From Limivivens faecihominis (GTDB lineage Bacteria; Bacillota; Clostridia; Lachnospirales; Lachnospiraceae), in NCBI RefSeq assembly GCF_020686945.1, contig NZ_JAJEPR010000001.1, forward strand, positions 186,001 through 250,000: a DNA stretch of 64,000 nt. The letters run 5' to 3'. Positions 51,390-60,116 of the stretch are shown here, piece by piece. Numbering within the stretch: position 1 is the stretch's first letter; each line of letters starts with the position of its first letter. A model generated the notes under the pieces. It saw nothing but the letters and a program-made list of their open reading frames with translations, was not told the DNA's origin and did no database searches. Made by a program: the position numbers and the translations under genes.

Positions 51390-52787
51390 TTACTCTGCTT
51401 TTTTCATCTCAAATACAAGAGCGATCGGAGCGGTACCCTGACGGTATCCTGCCGGAACGGTCAGAGTCAGGCCGCCCTCAGTCTCGGTGAAGGAAACTTC
51501 TTTTCCGCTGTCCAGCATATGGATCTCGGAGATCTTTCCGGTGTAGGGAACGAAGATTCTGGACTCCACGGATTCCTGAGCTACCGGATAGAGACGGATC
51601 GCATAGACCTTGTCACCCTTCTGAGTGAAGGACAGGTTTCCGCTCTGGTACGGAGCACAGATTCTGGTTCCGTAGATGGCCTCGCCGTAGGTCTTCATCC
51701 ACTGACCGAAACCAAAGAGGCTCTCTCTGGCGTCAACCGGGATACGGCCGTCGGGCTGCGGGCTTACGTTGAGGGCCATATTTCCACCCTTGGCAACGAT
51801 GTTCACAAGGAGGTTGACCAGCTCACGGGGAGTTTTGTAGCGGTCGCCGTACTCGTAGGTGAAATCAGCGCCCAGAGTCAGGCAGCTCTCCCAGGGCACG
51901 AATAAGGGCTCCTCAGGAATGCAGAGCTCCGGTGTCACATAGTTCTCGTAGGGGCCTCCGATGGTACGGTCGACGGAGAGAACCCAGGGCTGAATTTTTC
52001 TGGCTTCATCCACGATGCCGCCGAGATCGATGTCCTGGCCGTTATCCTTGCATACCCAGCCGGCGTCGAACCAGAGGATATCGAGTTTTCCGTAGTTCTT
52101 GCAGAGCTCCAGAACCTGATTCTTCGTGAACTCCTGGAAACGGCTCCACATTTCCGGATGATCCTTGGGATCATAGGAAGGTCCGCGGGAAGTCAGGCCG
52201 TCTTTGCGAAGCTCCGGATTCCAGTAATCCTGACAGTGCCAGTCTGCTTTGGAGAAGTAAGCGCCGATGCCGATGCCTTTCTCACGGAAAGCGTCGAACA
52301 TGGATTTTACGATATCCGCATGCTCGTTCTCGTGGAAGGGGCAGTCCTCAGCGGTAACTTTGTAATCGGTGTAGGCGGTATCCCAGAGACAGAAACCGTC
52401 GTGGTGCTTCGTGGTCAGAAGAAGATAGCGGAAACCGCAGTCCTCAGCCATCTGTGCCCACTCCTCCGGCTGGAAACGCACGGGGTTGAAGGATTTGTTC
52501 AGACCGAAATACTGTTTCTTGAAAGTCTCTCCGTCGTCGGTCCAGTTGACCTGGTGGCGGGACCAGTCAGCATCCTTGTCGCTTAAAGCCCAGGAAGCAA
52601 CCATGCCCAGCTCACAGTAAAGACCCCAGTGCATCATGAGGGCCAGCTTCTGATCCTGGAACCATTCCAGCTTCTCCTGAAGGATCGGCTCCTCGGGACG
52701 GCAGTAGGTCTCGGCAGCGCTGTAGTTATGGACACCCTGAACGACGATGTCCTGCTCTTTTTCTTCGGTGTTCTCGGTTGTACTCAT
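51390..52787 (-). CDS. GH29 alpha-L-fucosidase
   Basis: 465 residues, no signal peptide. Family motifs are MMHWGLYCELG, TTKHHDGFCLWDT and ADWHCQDYW. The nucleophile Asp is in LDILWFDAGW (about 237-246), followed by NIVAKGGNMALNVSPQPDG. The C-terminal beta domain is short. It removes alpha-linked fucose from host glycans or xyloglucan. It has its own promoter, divergent from the multi-receiver gene. AAAGGAGTTTACGAAA precedes the start. Confidence 0.92.
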   Translation of the reverse strand: MSTTENTEEKEQDIVVQGVHNYSAAETYCRPEEPILQEKLEWFQDQKLALMMHWGLYCELGMVASWALSDKDADWSRHQVNWTDDGETFKKQYFGLNKSFNPVRFQPEEWAQMAEDCGFRYLLLTTKHHDGFCLWDTAYTDYKVTAEDCPFHENEHADIVKSMFDAFREKGIGIGAYFSKADWHCQDYWNPELRKDGLTSRGPSYDPKDHPEMWSRFQEFTKNQVLELCKNYGKLDILWFDAGWVCKDNGQDIDLGGIVDEARKIQPWVLSVDRTIGGPYENYVTPELCIPEEPLFVPWESCLTLGADFTYEYGDRYKTPRELVNLLVNIVAKGGNMALNVSPQPDGRIPVDARESLFGFGQWMKTYGEAIYGTRICAPYQSGNLSFTQKGDKVYAIRLYPVAQESVESRIFVPYTGKISEIHMLDSGKEVSFTETEGGLTLTVPAGYRQGTAPIALVFEMKKAE

Positions 52788-52861
52788 TTTCGTAAACTCC
52801 TTTACACATCATATTTTCAGGTAAAGCTTTCCGCGGAAATGGCGGAAAGCGAGTCACTTGC

Positions 52862-52890
52862 ATCATAGCATAGATGTGTTAAAAAGTCAT
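52862..52890 (-). promoter_or_regulatory. Promoter of the fucosidase gene
   Basis: Minus strand ATGACT (52890-52885), 17-base spacer, TGC-extended TATGAT (52867-52862). A 9-bp inverted repeat GCTTTCCGC/GCGGAAAGC (52826-52850) in the leader may be an operator or mRNA hairpin. Confidence 0.5.
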
Positions 52891-52907
52891 TCACTATTTT
52901 CAAAAAT

Positions 52908-52946
52908 ATGTTCAATTATTTTGCCCTATGTTCATTAGAATGTTCA
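52908..52946. promoter_or_regulatory. Three ATGTTCA direct repeats in a divergent promoter region
   Basis: Exact copies at 52908-52914, 52928-52934 and 52940-52946. They lie upstream of the fucosidase -35 and about 50 bases upstream of the opposite promoter. The 20-base spacing of the first two is that of AraC-type binding sites. Confidence 0.5.
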
Positions 52947-52992
52947 AAAAACGGAAAAATTTCTCGCGTCTGACATTTTTTTACTTTTTTCA

Positions 52993-53021
52993 GTGACGGA
53001 TAGTTTTAAATATGTTAGAAT
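52993..53021 (+). promoter_or_regulatory. Promoter of the multi-receiver gene
   Basis: GTGACG (52993-52998), 17-base spacer, TG-extended TAGAAT (53016-53021). The leader is about 95 bases. Confidence 0.45.
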
Positions 53022-53122
53022 AAAACCTTGATGTGGAGCGGAGCAGGTTTCGCCTCGAAAACAAACAGGCAGAATAGGTGGACGAAAGTTATTCAGATAA
53101 AAACAGGTAAAGGAAAGAGAGC

Positions 53123-56100
53123 ATGGGTTTGCGTAAAAAGATTTTAATAGTAGAGGATAATGAATTTAACCGGGCACTTCTGGTGGAGATCCTGTCTTCT
53201 CAATATGAAACTCTGGAGGCAGAGAACGGAAAAGTCGGCCTGGAGATCCTGGAAAGAGAGAAAGAAGCGGTATCTTTAATTCTTCTGGATATCGTGATGC
53301 CGGTGATGAATGGGTATGAGTTCCTGGATGCATTGAAAGCAAATCCGGCAATCGCGTCCATTCCGGTTATTGTCACGACCCAGAATGAGGGAGAAAATGA
53401 CGAGATTGCAGCTCTGGAGTGCGGCGCTTCGGATTTCGTGGCCAAGCCCTATAAGGCGAAGGTGATCCTCCGGCGTGTGGCCAGCATCATCCATCTGAGG
53501 GAAAATGCGACGATGCTCAACCTTTTCCAGAAGGACCGGACCACCGGGCTTCTCAGCAAGGAATATTTCTGTCAGCAGGCGGAGAAAATCCTTCGCTCCA
53601 ATCCGGACAAAACTTACGATATCATCTGTTCGGATGTGGAGAATTTCAAGCTGATCAATGATGCCTTCGGCATGCAGGGCGGAAACAAAGTGCTGAAGAC
53701 CATGGGCGGGATCTGTCAGAAGTCCACGGATACCTTAGGTGGTATCTGCAGCCGTTTCCATGCGGATCAGTTTGTCAGCATGATTGAGCATACGGAAGGA
53801 TACAGTGACGAACTGTATGAGGCTCTGACGGCAGAGACCAGGGAAAAATGCGGCATCAGCAACATCGTCATCAAGTGGGGTATCTATCAGACCGGAGACC
53901 GGAAGATTTCCGTGGAGCAGATGTACGACTGGGCGCTCCAGGGGGCGAGAAGCATCAAGGGCCAGTACGGCCGGTATTATGCCTTCTATGATGATAAGCT
54001 TAGAAGTGAGATGCTTCGGGATCAGGCAATCCTGGACTGCATGGAGGAGGCGCTGGAGCAGGGACAGTTCCAGGTGAAGCTCCAGCCGAAATACAAGGCG
54101 GCCGGAGGCCTTTTCACCGATGCCGAGGCTCTGGTGCGCTGGTGTCATCCGGAATGGGGCATGCAGTCCCCAGCGGTTTTCATCCCGCTTTTTGAGAGAA
54201 ACGGCTTCATCACCAAGCTGGACCAGTGTGTGTGGGAAAAGGTCTGCCAGCTGATGCAGCAGTGGGACAAAGATGGCCTGGAGCCCGTCAATATCTCGAT
54301 CAACGTTTCCAGGGCCGACGTTTATAATGTAAATCTTGTGGATACCCTGCTGGATCTGGTGAAGCGTTACAATATCGCGCCAAAAAGACTCCATCTGGAG
54401 ATCACAGAGTCCGTGTACACGGAAAGCCCGGAGGACATTATCCAGAACGTAACCAGACTGAGGGAAAAAGGTTTCGTTGTGGAGATGGACGATTTCGGAA
54501 GCGGTTATTCTTCCTTAAATATGCTGAACCGGATGCCGATGGATATCCTGAAGCTCGATATGCAGTTTATCCGGACGGAGATGGAGATGCCCGAAAGCCG
54601 CAGAACCCTACGCTATATCATCGGTCTGGCTCACTGGCTGAATCTAAGCGTTGTTGCCGAGGGCGTGGAAACGAAGGAGCAGCTGGAGCATTTACGAAAT
54701 CTGGGCTGCGATTATATTCAGGGTTATTATCTCGCGAAGCCCATGGATCCGGCTGATTTTGAGGAGCTGTTTCGTCAGCAGATCCCCGAGCAGGAGAAAA
54801 AGGACCAGACTTTCCAGCTCATCGGCGAGAAAAAGGAGAAAAAAGGCATCCTTCTTCTGGTGGATAACCGGGAAGAGAAGAGGCAGCAGCTGGAAAAGCT
54901 TTTTGAAGACAGTTATGAACTGGTGACTGCTGTCAACGAGGCAGAAGTTTTGCGGAATATAGAGGGCTTTGGAAACCGGATTTCCGCCTTCCTCGTCAGC
55001 ATGGCAGCTGTCCGCGAACGGGACAACTCCGTATGGAAGAGCATCCAGCGGGAAAAGAAGGTCTGGAAGACGCCGGTTCTCGTCATGGGAGATGAGAATG
55101 AGCATACGGAGGAGGAAGCGCTGGAGATGGGGGCGGACGATTTTGTCTTCGATACCCGGCTGGGCAGAAGTTTCCGTCTCCGTGTGGAGAAGATGCTCCG
55201 CAGAGAGCGGGCAGACGAGACCTATCTCAACAATAAGGCCCGGGAGAATCAGTTCAAGGAGCACCAGGTGGAAGAAGGGCTCAACAAACAGGGCCGTTAC
55301 TCCACGGACTATCGGATGAAGAAGAAGGACGGCACCTATATCTGGATTCATGATACGGGCTGCTGTATCGAGACCGAGGACGGCCGGGAGGGCCGGATGG
55401 CGGTCTGCATGGATATCACCGAGGATAAGAAGCGGGAACAGAAGGAGAAAGAGCTCTACGAAAAGGAACTGAGCTATTTTACGCTTCTTCCCTTCTCTGA
55501 GGGCGGCGCTCAGGGCCGCATCAACCTCACTGCGGACCGGATGGAGAGCTGTGTCATGACCGCTGACGTGGTTCCGGCCAAGGTTGGCGAGAGCTTCGAG
55601 ACCACGATGGAGCATTTTGCAGACTCGGCTGTGGATCCGGCGGACCGCATGAGAGTGCGTCAGATCATGCAGCGGGAAAAAGTTCTCGAGAGCTTTTACA
55701 CCGGCAAGCAGGACTACCATTTTGAGTTCCAGCGGAGAAGAGACAACAATACGGTCTTTTACGGAAGCACCGATTTCCGCCTCTGTCTGAATCCGGAGGG
55801 CGGCGATGTGATCTGCTTCTTCTACACGCTGAATGTGACCGAGCAGAAGGCGCAGGAGCTTCTTTTCCGCAAAGTGACGGAGATGGAGTACGACCTGATC
55901 TGCGACATCGATCTCAAGACCGGACGGCATCGCGTTGTGGCAGTCAGTGACCAGTGTAAGGAAAATGCCTTGAGCGGAGGCGTTTTCGCCGATGAGATCT
56001 GGAAGGTGGCTGACCGTTTCATGGACGAGGAGAATCGGAGTATTTATCTTAAGAATCTGTCGCCTGACAACATCCGCAAGCAGCTGGAACATCAGGAGAG

Positions 56101-57313
56101 CTACAGTTTCCTTCTGGAGATGACCGATGAAAAAGGCATCCGCCGGACGAAAAAGTATCAGCTCTTTTATATTTCCAGGGAGCTGGAGCGTGTGGGCATG
56201 TCCCGCGTGGACGTGACCGACGTGGCGGTACAGGAAAACAGCCGGCGGCAGGAGCTGGCTGCGGCTCTCGAAGCAGCGGAGCTGGCCAACGCGGCGAAAT
56301 CCGACTTCCTGTCCCGGATGAGCCACGAGATCCGTACCCCGATGAACGCGATCATTGGCATGAGCGCCATCGCGGCCCAGTCCCTCGGCAAAGACGAGGT
56401 TGTGGCGGACTGTATTTACGAGGAGAAACAGTACGGGAAAAAAAGCAGGCAGGGATACAATTTTACCAAGCTGAAAACCCTCGTTGTGGACGACGATGTA
56501 GCAGTCTGTGAGAGCACCGTGGCAACCCTTCACGATATGGGCGTCACCGCCGAGTGGGTGGACAGCGGCCAGAAAGCCGTGGAACGGGTGAAATTTTACC
56601 GGAAAGAGCACAAGGATTACGATATGATCCTGATCGACTGGAAAATGCCCGGCATGGACGGCATCGAGACCGCCAGAGAAATCCGCAAGGTTGTGGGCGC
56701 TGACGTGACGATCATCATTATGACGGCCTATGACTGGGCCAGCATTGAGCAGGAGGCCAAGCTGGCCGGCGTTAACCTCCTGATGAACAAGCCGATGTTC
56801 CGTTCTTCCCTGATTTCCGCCTTCAATCAGGCCCTGGGAATCAAGGAAGCGGAAAAAGAAGAACCGGAGGAGGAAGAATTTGATCTTTCCGGCAAGCGTA
56901 TCCTTTTGGCGGAGGACAACGCCATCAATACTGAGGTAGCCCAGCTTCTCTTAAAGAGCAAGGGAGCGGACGTGGATGTGGCAGAGAATGGCCTTCGGGC
57001 TCTTGAAAAATTGGCCAAATCCGAGGAAGGCTACTATGACGCGATTCTTATGGATATCCGCATGCCGATCATGGACGGCCTCACAGCATCCAGAAGCATC
57101 CGGAACCTGAGTAATAAAGATGCGGCAAACATTCCCATCATTGCCATGACGGCCAACGCCTTCGACGACGACGTGTACAAGAGTAAGGCGGCCGGAATGA
57201 ATGCCCACCTGGCGAAACCTATCGACCCCAAGCGGCTGTTCCGCACACTGGTGGAACTGATCCGCAGCCACGAGCAGAATCCGGGAGAAATGACCTGGAG
57301 CGGCAGATATTGA
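53123..57313 (+). CDS. Multi-receiver EAL signalling protein with H-box but no ATPase domain
   Basis: 1396 residues, cytoplasmic. REC (about 6-125, LLDIVMPVMNGYEF). A degenerate GGDEF domain (about 135-295; RFHADQF stands where GGDEF should be). A complete EAL domain (about 305-555) with EALVRW, NVSRAD, EITES, DDFGSGYSS, KLDMQF, AEGVET and QGYYLAKP, so cyclic-di-GMP phosphodiesterase activity is plausible. Then a receiver-like region without a clear phospho-Asp (about 575-695), PAS-like segments (about 715-1040), and a kinase H-box SHEIRTPMNAIIGM (His about 1068). Only about 48 residues later the next REC begins (LVVDDD, about 1118-1240), followed by a last REC (about 1255-1385, LLAEDNAINTEVA). 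The HATPase domain normally placed after the H-box is missing. An HPt gene follows. Confidence 0.85.
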   Translation: MGLRKKILIVEDNEFNRALLVEILSSQYETLEAENGKVGLEILEREKEAVSLILLDIVMPVMNGYEFLDALKANPAIASIPVIVTTQNEGENDEIAALECGASDFVAKPYKAKVILRRVASIIHLRENATMLNLFQKDRTTGLLSKEYFCQQAEKILRSNPDKTYDIICSDVENFKLINDAFGMQGGNKVLKTMGGICQKSTDTLGGICSRFHADQFVSMIEHTEGYSDELYEALTAETREKCGISNIVIKWGIYQTGDRKISVEQMYDWALQGARSIKGQYGRYYAFYDDKLRSEMLRDQAILDCMEEALEQGQFQVKLQPKYKAAGGLFTDAEALVRWCHPEWGMQSPAVFIPLFERNGFITKLDQCVWEKVCQLMQQWDKDGLEPVNISINVSRADVYNVNLVDTLLDLVKRYNIAPKRLHLEITESVYTESPEDIIQNVTRLREKGFVVEMDDFGSGYSSLNMLNRMPMDILKLDMQFIRTEMEMPESRRTLRYIIGLAHWLNLSVVAEGVETKEQLEHLRNLGCDYIQGYYLAKPMDPADFEELFRQQIPEQEKKDQTFQLIGEKKEKKGILLLVDNREEKRQQLEKLFEDSYELVTAVNEAEVLRNIEGFGNRISAFLVSMAAVRERDNSVWKSIQREKKVWKTPVLVMGDENEHTEEEALEMGADDFVFDTRLGRSFRLRVEKMLRRERADETYLNNKARENQFKEHQVEEGLNKQGRYSTDYRMKKKDGTYIWIHDTGCCIETEDGREGRMAVCMDITEDKKREQKEKELYEKELSYFTLLPFSEGGAQGRINLTADRMESCVMTADVVPAKVGESFETTMEHFADSAVDPADRMRVRQIMQREKVLESFYTGKQDYHFEFQRRRDNNTVFYGSTDFRLCLNPEGGDVICFFYTLNVTEQKAQELLFRKVTEMEYDLICDIDLKTGRHRVVAVSDQCKENALSGGVFADEIWKVADRFMDEENRSIYLKNLSPDNIRKQLEHQESYSFLLEMTDEKGIRRTKKYQLFYISRELERVGMSRVDVTDVAVQENSRRQELAAALEAAELANAAKSDFLSRMSHEIRTPMNAIIGMSAIAAQSLGKDEVVADCIYEEKQYGKKSRQGYNFTKLKTLVVDDDVAVCESTVATLHDMGVTAEWVDSGQKAVERVKFYRKEHKDYDMILIDWKMPGMDGIETAREIRKVVGADVTIIIMTAYDWASIEQEAKLAGVNLLMNKPMFRSSLISAFNQALGIKEAEKEEPEEEEFDLSGKRILLAEDNAINTEVAQLLLKSKGADVDVAENGLRALEKLAKSEEGYYDAILMDIRMPIMDGLTASRSIRNLSNKDAANIPIIAMTANAFDDDVYKSKAAGMNAHLAKPIDPKRLFRTLVELIRSHEQNPGEMTWSGRY

Positions 57314-57333
57314 TAAAGGAAGGGAATGTGAAG

Positions 57334-57684
57334 ATGACAGCAAAAGAATTTTATGAAACCATCGGACAGAATTATGAAGAGGTACTGGAGCGCTTGGCAG
57401 GCAGCGAGGCTCTGGTTTTACGGTTCCTGAAGAAATTCAGCACGGATAAAACCTTCAGTGAGCTGGAGAAGGCTATGGAGGCCAGGGATATTGAGATGAT
57501 CTTCCGCCAGTCCCATACCCTCAAGGGCGTGGCTGCCAATCTGGGACTGAAGCCCCTCTTCGAGCACACCCAGGTTCTCGTGGAGATCACACGTCACGGC
57601 GGTAGCGAGGGCATCGATGAAGCCTTTGAGAAGATCAAGAAGGATTATGAGGAAATCATCCGTCTGATCGCAGAGGTGGAATAA
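57334..57684 (+). CDS. HPt-domain phosphotransfer protein
   Basis: 116 residues from ATG 57334, preceded by AAGGAAGGG. The ATG at 57310 overlaps the upstream stop but has no site. The phospho-accepting histidine is in SHTLKGVAANLGL (about 55-67), within a four-helix bundle. It starts 21 bases after the multi-receiver gene, so it very probably passes phosphate to or from its receivers. Since that protein lacks a kinase ATPase domain, the phosphate source must be another kinase. Confidence 0.88.
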   Translation: MTAKEFYETIGQNYEEVLERLAGSEALVLRFLKKFSTDKTFSELEKAMEARDIEMIFRQSHTLKGVAANLGLKPLFEHTQVLVEITRHGGSEGIDEAFEKIKKDYEEIIRLIAEVE

Positions 57685-57697
57685 GCGTAAAAAAAGG

Positions 57698-57737
57698 AGA
57701 CACCGGGACAGAGGATGGATTGTTTCCGGTGTCTTTT
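57698..57737 (+). terminator. Terminator between the HPt and AraC genes
   Basis: AGACACCGG (57698-57706) with CCGGTGTCT (57726-57734) and TTTT. Confidence 0.75.
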
Positions 57738-57770
57738 CTTATGAAAAAGCAACTTCTTGGGGGAATATGT

Positions 57771-59711
57771 ATGAACAAAGAAAAAGCCATAAGGCAGAAT
57801 CAGAAGCTGCGATTAGGCTCCAAGACCTTCCGTTCGATTTTCAAATCGATCCTGATGCTTCTGCCGGTCTCCATCATAATCATCGTCGCCGCTGAGGTGG
57901 CGTCCCTGCATATGATGGACCGGCTGGCTGAGGACTTTGAGAGCCGGACGGTCAGCAGGGTCTTAAACCAGGTGGACCAGGATTTCCAGCAGGCCTACAT
58001 GGTTACGACGAAGCTCAAGTCCGACGAGACGATCCTTTCCTATGTGAGAAAATCTGAGCGGAATTACTACAGCGAGTGGGAGGTTTTCGACCGGCTCCGG
58101 GCGATCATTTCCGGCTATAATAATATAGAAGAACTCTATCTCTATTTTCCGGGATATGAATATGTGATTTCCAGCTCAAACGGCGGAAAAGAGAGCAAAA
58201 ATTTCCAGGCGGACAAATATGCCTGCAGCTACGACGAATGGCTGGAGGCCCTGAACAGCGGTATTATGGGCCATTTTCAGACGATTAAAGGCGCGGACGG
58301 AGAGCAGAAAAATATCATCTCCACCCAGCCGAGCAATACGGGAAGCCTCAATACGGCCAGAGCGGTGGTGGTGCTGAGCAACGATTATCTGGAGGACCTG
58401 CTGAAAGGTCTGAGCCTTCGCGGCGGCGAGGAAGCTTTCGTGTTCTCCGATAACGGCCTGGTCATCGGAACCCTCTCGGGTCAGGGCGACGAGCTGGCGC
58501 TGGAGCTCCAGAACTGCCAGGAAAATAATATTTCCGAGATTCAGATCGGGGAAAAAGGCTACAAGCTCTCCTTTTCCCGGTCGGCGAAGACAGGTCTTAC
58601 CCTGGTCTATGCGACGCTGAAGGGTGTCAGCTATTCGGCCACGGCTTTTGCCAAGGGCTTCGGCATCACCCTTTCCGTTCTGGGAGCGGCGCTTCTCGTG
58701 ATCCTGTCCTTCCTGGTGGCCAAGCGGAACTATCTGCCGATCCAGTATCTTCTCAATACCGTAAAAGCTTCGGATCAGGAGCTGGAACAGAGCGGGGTTA
58801 TGGATGAGCTGGGAGATCTGGAGATCTATGTGAAAAAGACGATCCGGACCCGGCAGGAGATGAACGAAAAAATCCGCCAGTACGAGGCGAATATGAAGGA
58901 GCTTCACCTGGGACAGCTTCTCTTCCAGGGCAGTCTGCCTGAGACGGAAGAGCTGAAACAGGAGCTGGGCTTTGGCGGCGGCTTTTATGCGGTGCTTCTC
59001 TGCGTCTTCGAGGAGACAGAAGTGGACAGTGAGGCTCTGGAGACTGTGGTACAGGAGGCTGATAAGCGGGAGATCCTTATGGAGTACATCCAGGAATGTT
59101 TCCCGGAGCTTAAGCAGTTCTATGTGCTGGAAGGAAAGGACGGCTTCTTCTGTGTGCTGAACGGGGACAGTGAGACGGGCGAGAGCTTCCGCCAGCTGCT
59201 TTCCGGGGAGCGTGACCGGATGAAAGAGATCCTGGCCGAGGAGGAGAAGATCTTCTGCAACTGCTACCTAAGCGAGAGCGGCCAGAGCCTGGAGGCAGTT
59301 CATAAGGGCTACGAGGAAGTACGGCTTAAATTTGTCAACAAAGAGATTCAGGATAAGACAGAAGAAAATGAGATCTGCTCGATTGACCGGATCATGGAGA
59401 TCATCCGGAAAAATCTTTCCGATGAGAACCTCTCGGTCAACGGCATCGCGGAGCAGGTGGGCGTGACCCCATCCCATCTCTCCAGATATTTCAAACATCA
59501 GATGGGCGCCGGCGTGCTGGAGTACATCCATCAGAGCCGTGTGGAGTTGGCCAAGGATATGCTGAAAAATTCCCCGGAGGTCAAGATCCGGGATGTGGCA
59601 GTGAGAAGCGGTTTCTGCAATATCACCACCTTTATCCGGGTGTTCAAGAAGTATGAGGGCATGACGCCGGGCCAGTACCGGGAGAGTCTGGGGGCAAAAA
59701 CAGAGGTCTGA
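57771..59711 (+). CDS. Membrane-anchored AraC family regulator
   Basis: 646 residues from ATG 57771 (GGGGGA 7 bases upstream; earlier ATGs at 57720 and 57741 lie in or beside the terminator). Membrane helix 1 (about 22-42), an extracellular sensor region (about 45-280), helix 2 (about 288-312), a cytoplasmic linker, and a C-terminal AraC double helix-turn-helix (about 545-640; LSVNGIAEQVGVTPSHLSRY and VAVRSGFCNITTFIRVFKKY). Proteins of this build usually sit beside LplA/B/C-type sugar importers and switch them on when a glycan binds outside. The importer directly downstream fits. Confidence 0.9.
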   Translation: MNKEKAIRQNQKLRLGSKTFRSIFKSILMLLPVSIIIIVAAEVASLHMMDRLAEDFESRTVSRVLNQVDQDFQQAYMVTTKLKSDETILSYVRKSERNYYSEWEVFDRLRAIISGYNNIEELYLYFPGYEYVISSSNGGKESKNFQADKYACSYDEWLEALNSGIMGHFQTIKGADGEQKNIISTQPSNTGSLNTARAVVVLSNDYLEDLLKGLSLRGGEEAFVFSDNGLVIGTLSGQGDELALELQNCQENNISEIQIGEKGYKLSFSRSAKTGLTLVYATLKGVSYSATAFAKGFGITLSVLGAALLVILSFLVAKRNYLPIQYLLNTVKASDQELEQSGVMDELGDLEIYVKKTIRTRQEMNEKIRQYEANMKELHLGQLLFQGSLPETEELKQELGFGGGFYAVLLCVFEETEVDSEALETVVQEADKREILMEYIQECFPELKQFYVLEGKDGFFCVLNGDSETGESFRQLLSGERDRMKEILAEEEKIFCNCYLSESGQSLEAVHKGYEEVRLKFVNKEIQDKTEENEICSIDRIMEIIRKNLSDENLSVNGIAEQVGVTPSHLSRYFKHQMGAGVLEYIHQSRVELAKDMLKNSPEVKIRDVAVRSGFCNITTFIRVFKKYEGMTPGQYRESLGAKTEV

Positions 59712-59780
59712 AGCAGCCTTGTCAGTTTGCACAAAAGAGTGAATTTTTACCCGGGTAAGCCGGTCAGAACAGCAAAAAGA

Positions 59781-59822
59781 GAGAATATCGGGATGATCAA
59801 TTTCTGATATTCTCCTTTTTTA
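59781..59822 (+). terminator. Terminator after the AraC regulator
   Basis: GAGAATATC (59781-59789) and GATATTCTC (59806-59814), then C and six T. Confidence 0.78.
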
Positions 59823-60021
59823 TGTCAGAAATTGTTGACAATCTGGCAAAAATACGCCATCTGGCTGTAGAAAGTGCATAAAATAATATAAGGAAAAAAC
59901 AGGGGAATTCGGCAAAAAATCAGGACGCCCGGAAGAAAATGAAAGTAAAAACGAGAGCTTTTAGCAAAAATGCTCTATAAAACGTATTCAAAAAGTGATA
60001 AAACTGTGCAAAATGTGTTTA

Positions 60022-60051
60022 TTTACGAATGAGAACAGAAAATGCTATAGT
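60022..60051 (+). promoter_or_regulatory. Promoter of the second sugar importer
   Basis: TTTACG (60022-60027), 18-base spacer, TGC-extended TATAGT (60046-60051). A loose cre-like match TATAAAACGTATTCA (59976-59990, two mismatches) lies just upstream. The remaining bases of 59823-60021 are AT-rich with no recognised feature. Confidence 0.5.
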
Positions 60052-60116
60052 GGACTCACCAACAAACAGGGCGGCTCGAACAAAAAGGAGCCGAAAATGA
60101 AAAGGAGGAAGTTATT

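Noticed and set aside
54692..56611. 639-codon minus-strand frame opposite the multi-receiver gene
   Set aside because: Antisense shadow of conserved EAL/PAS coding sequence, with no start signals or motifs.
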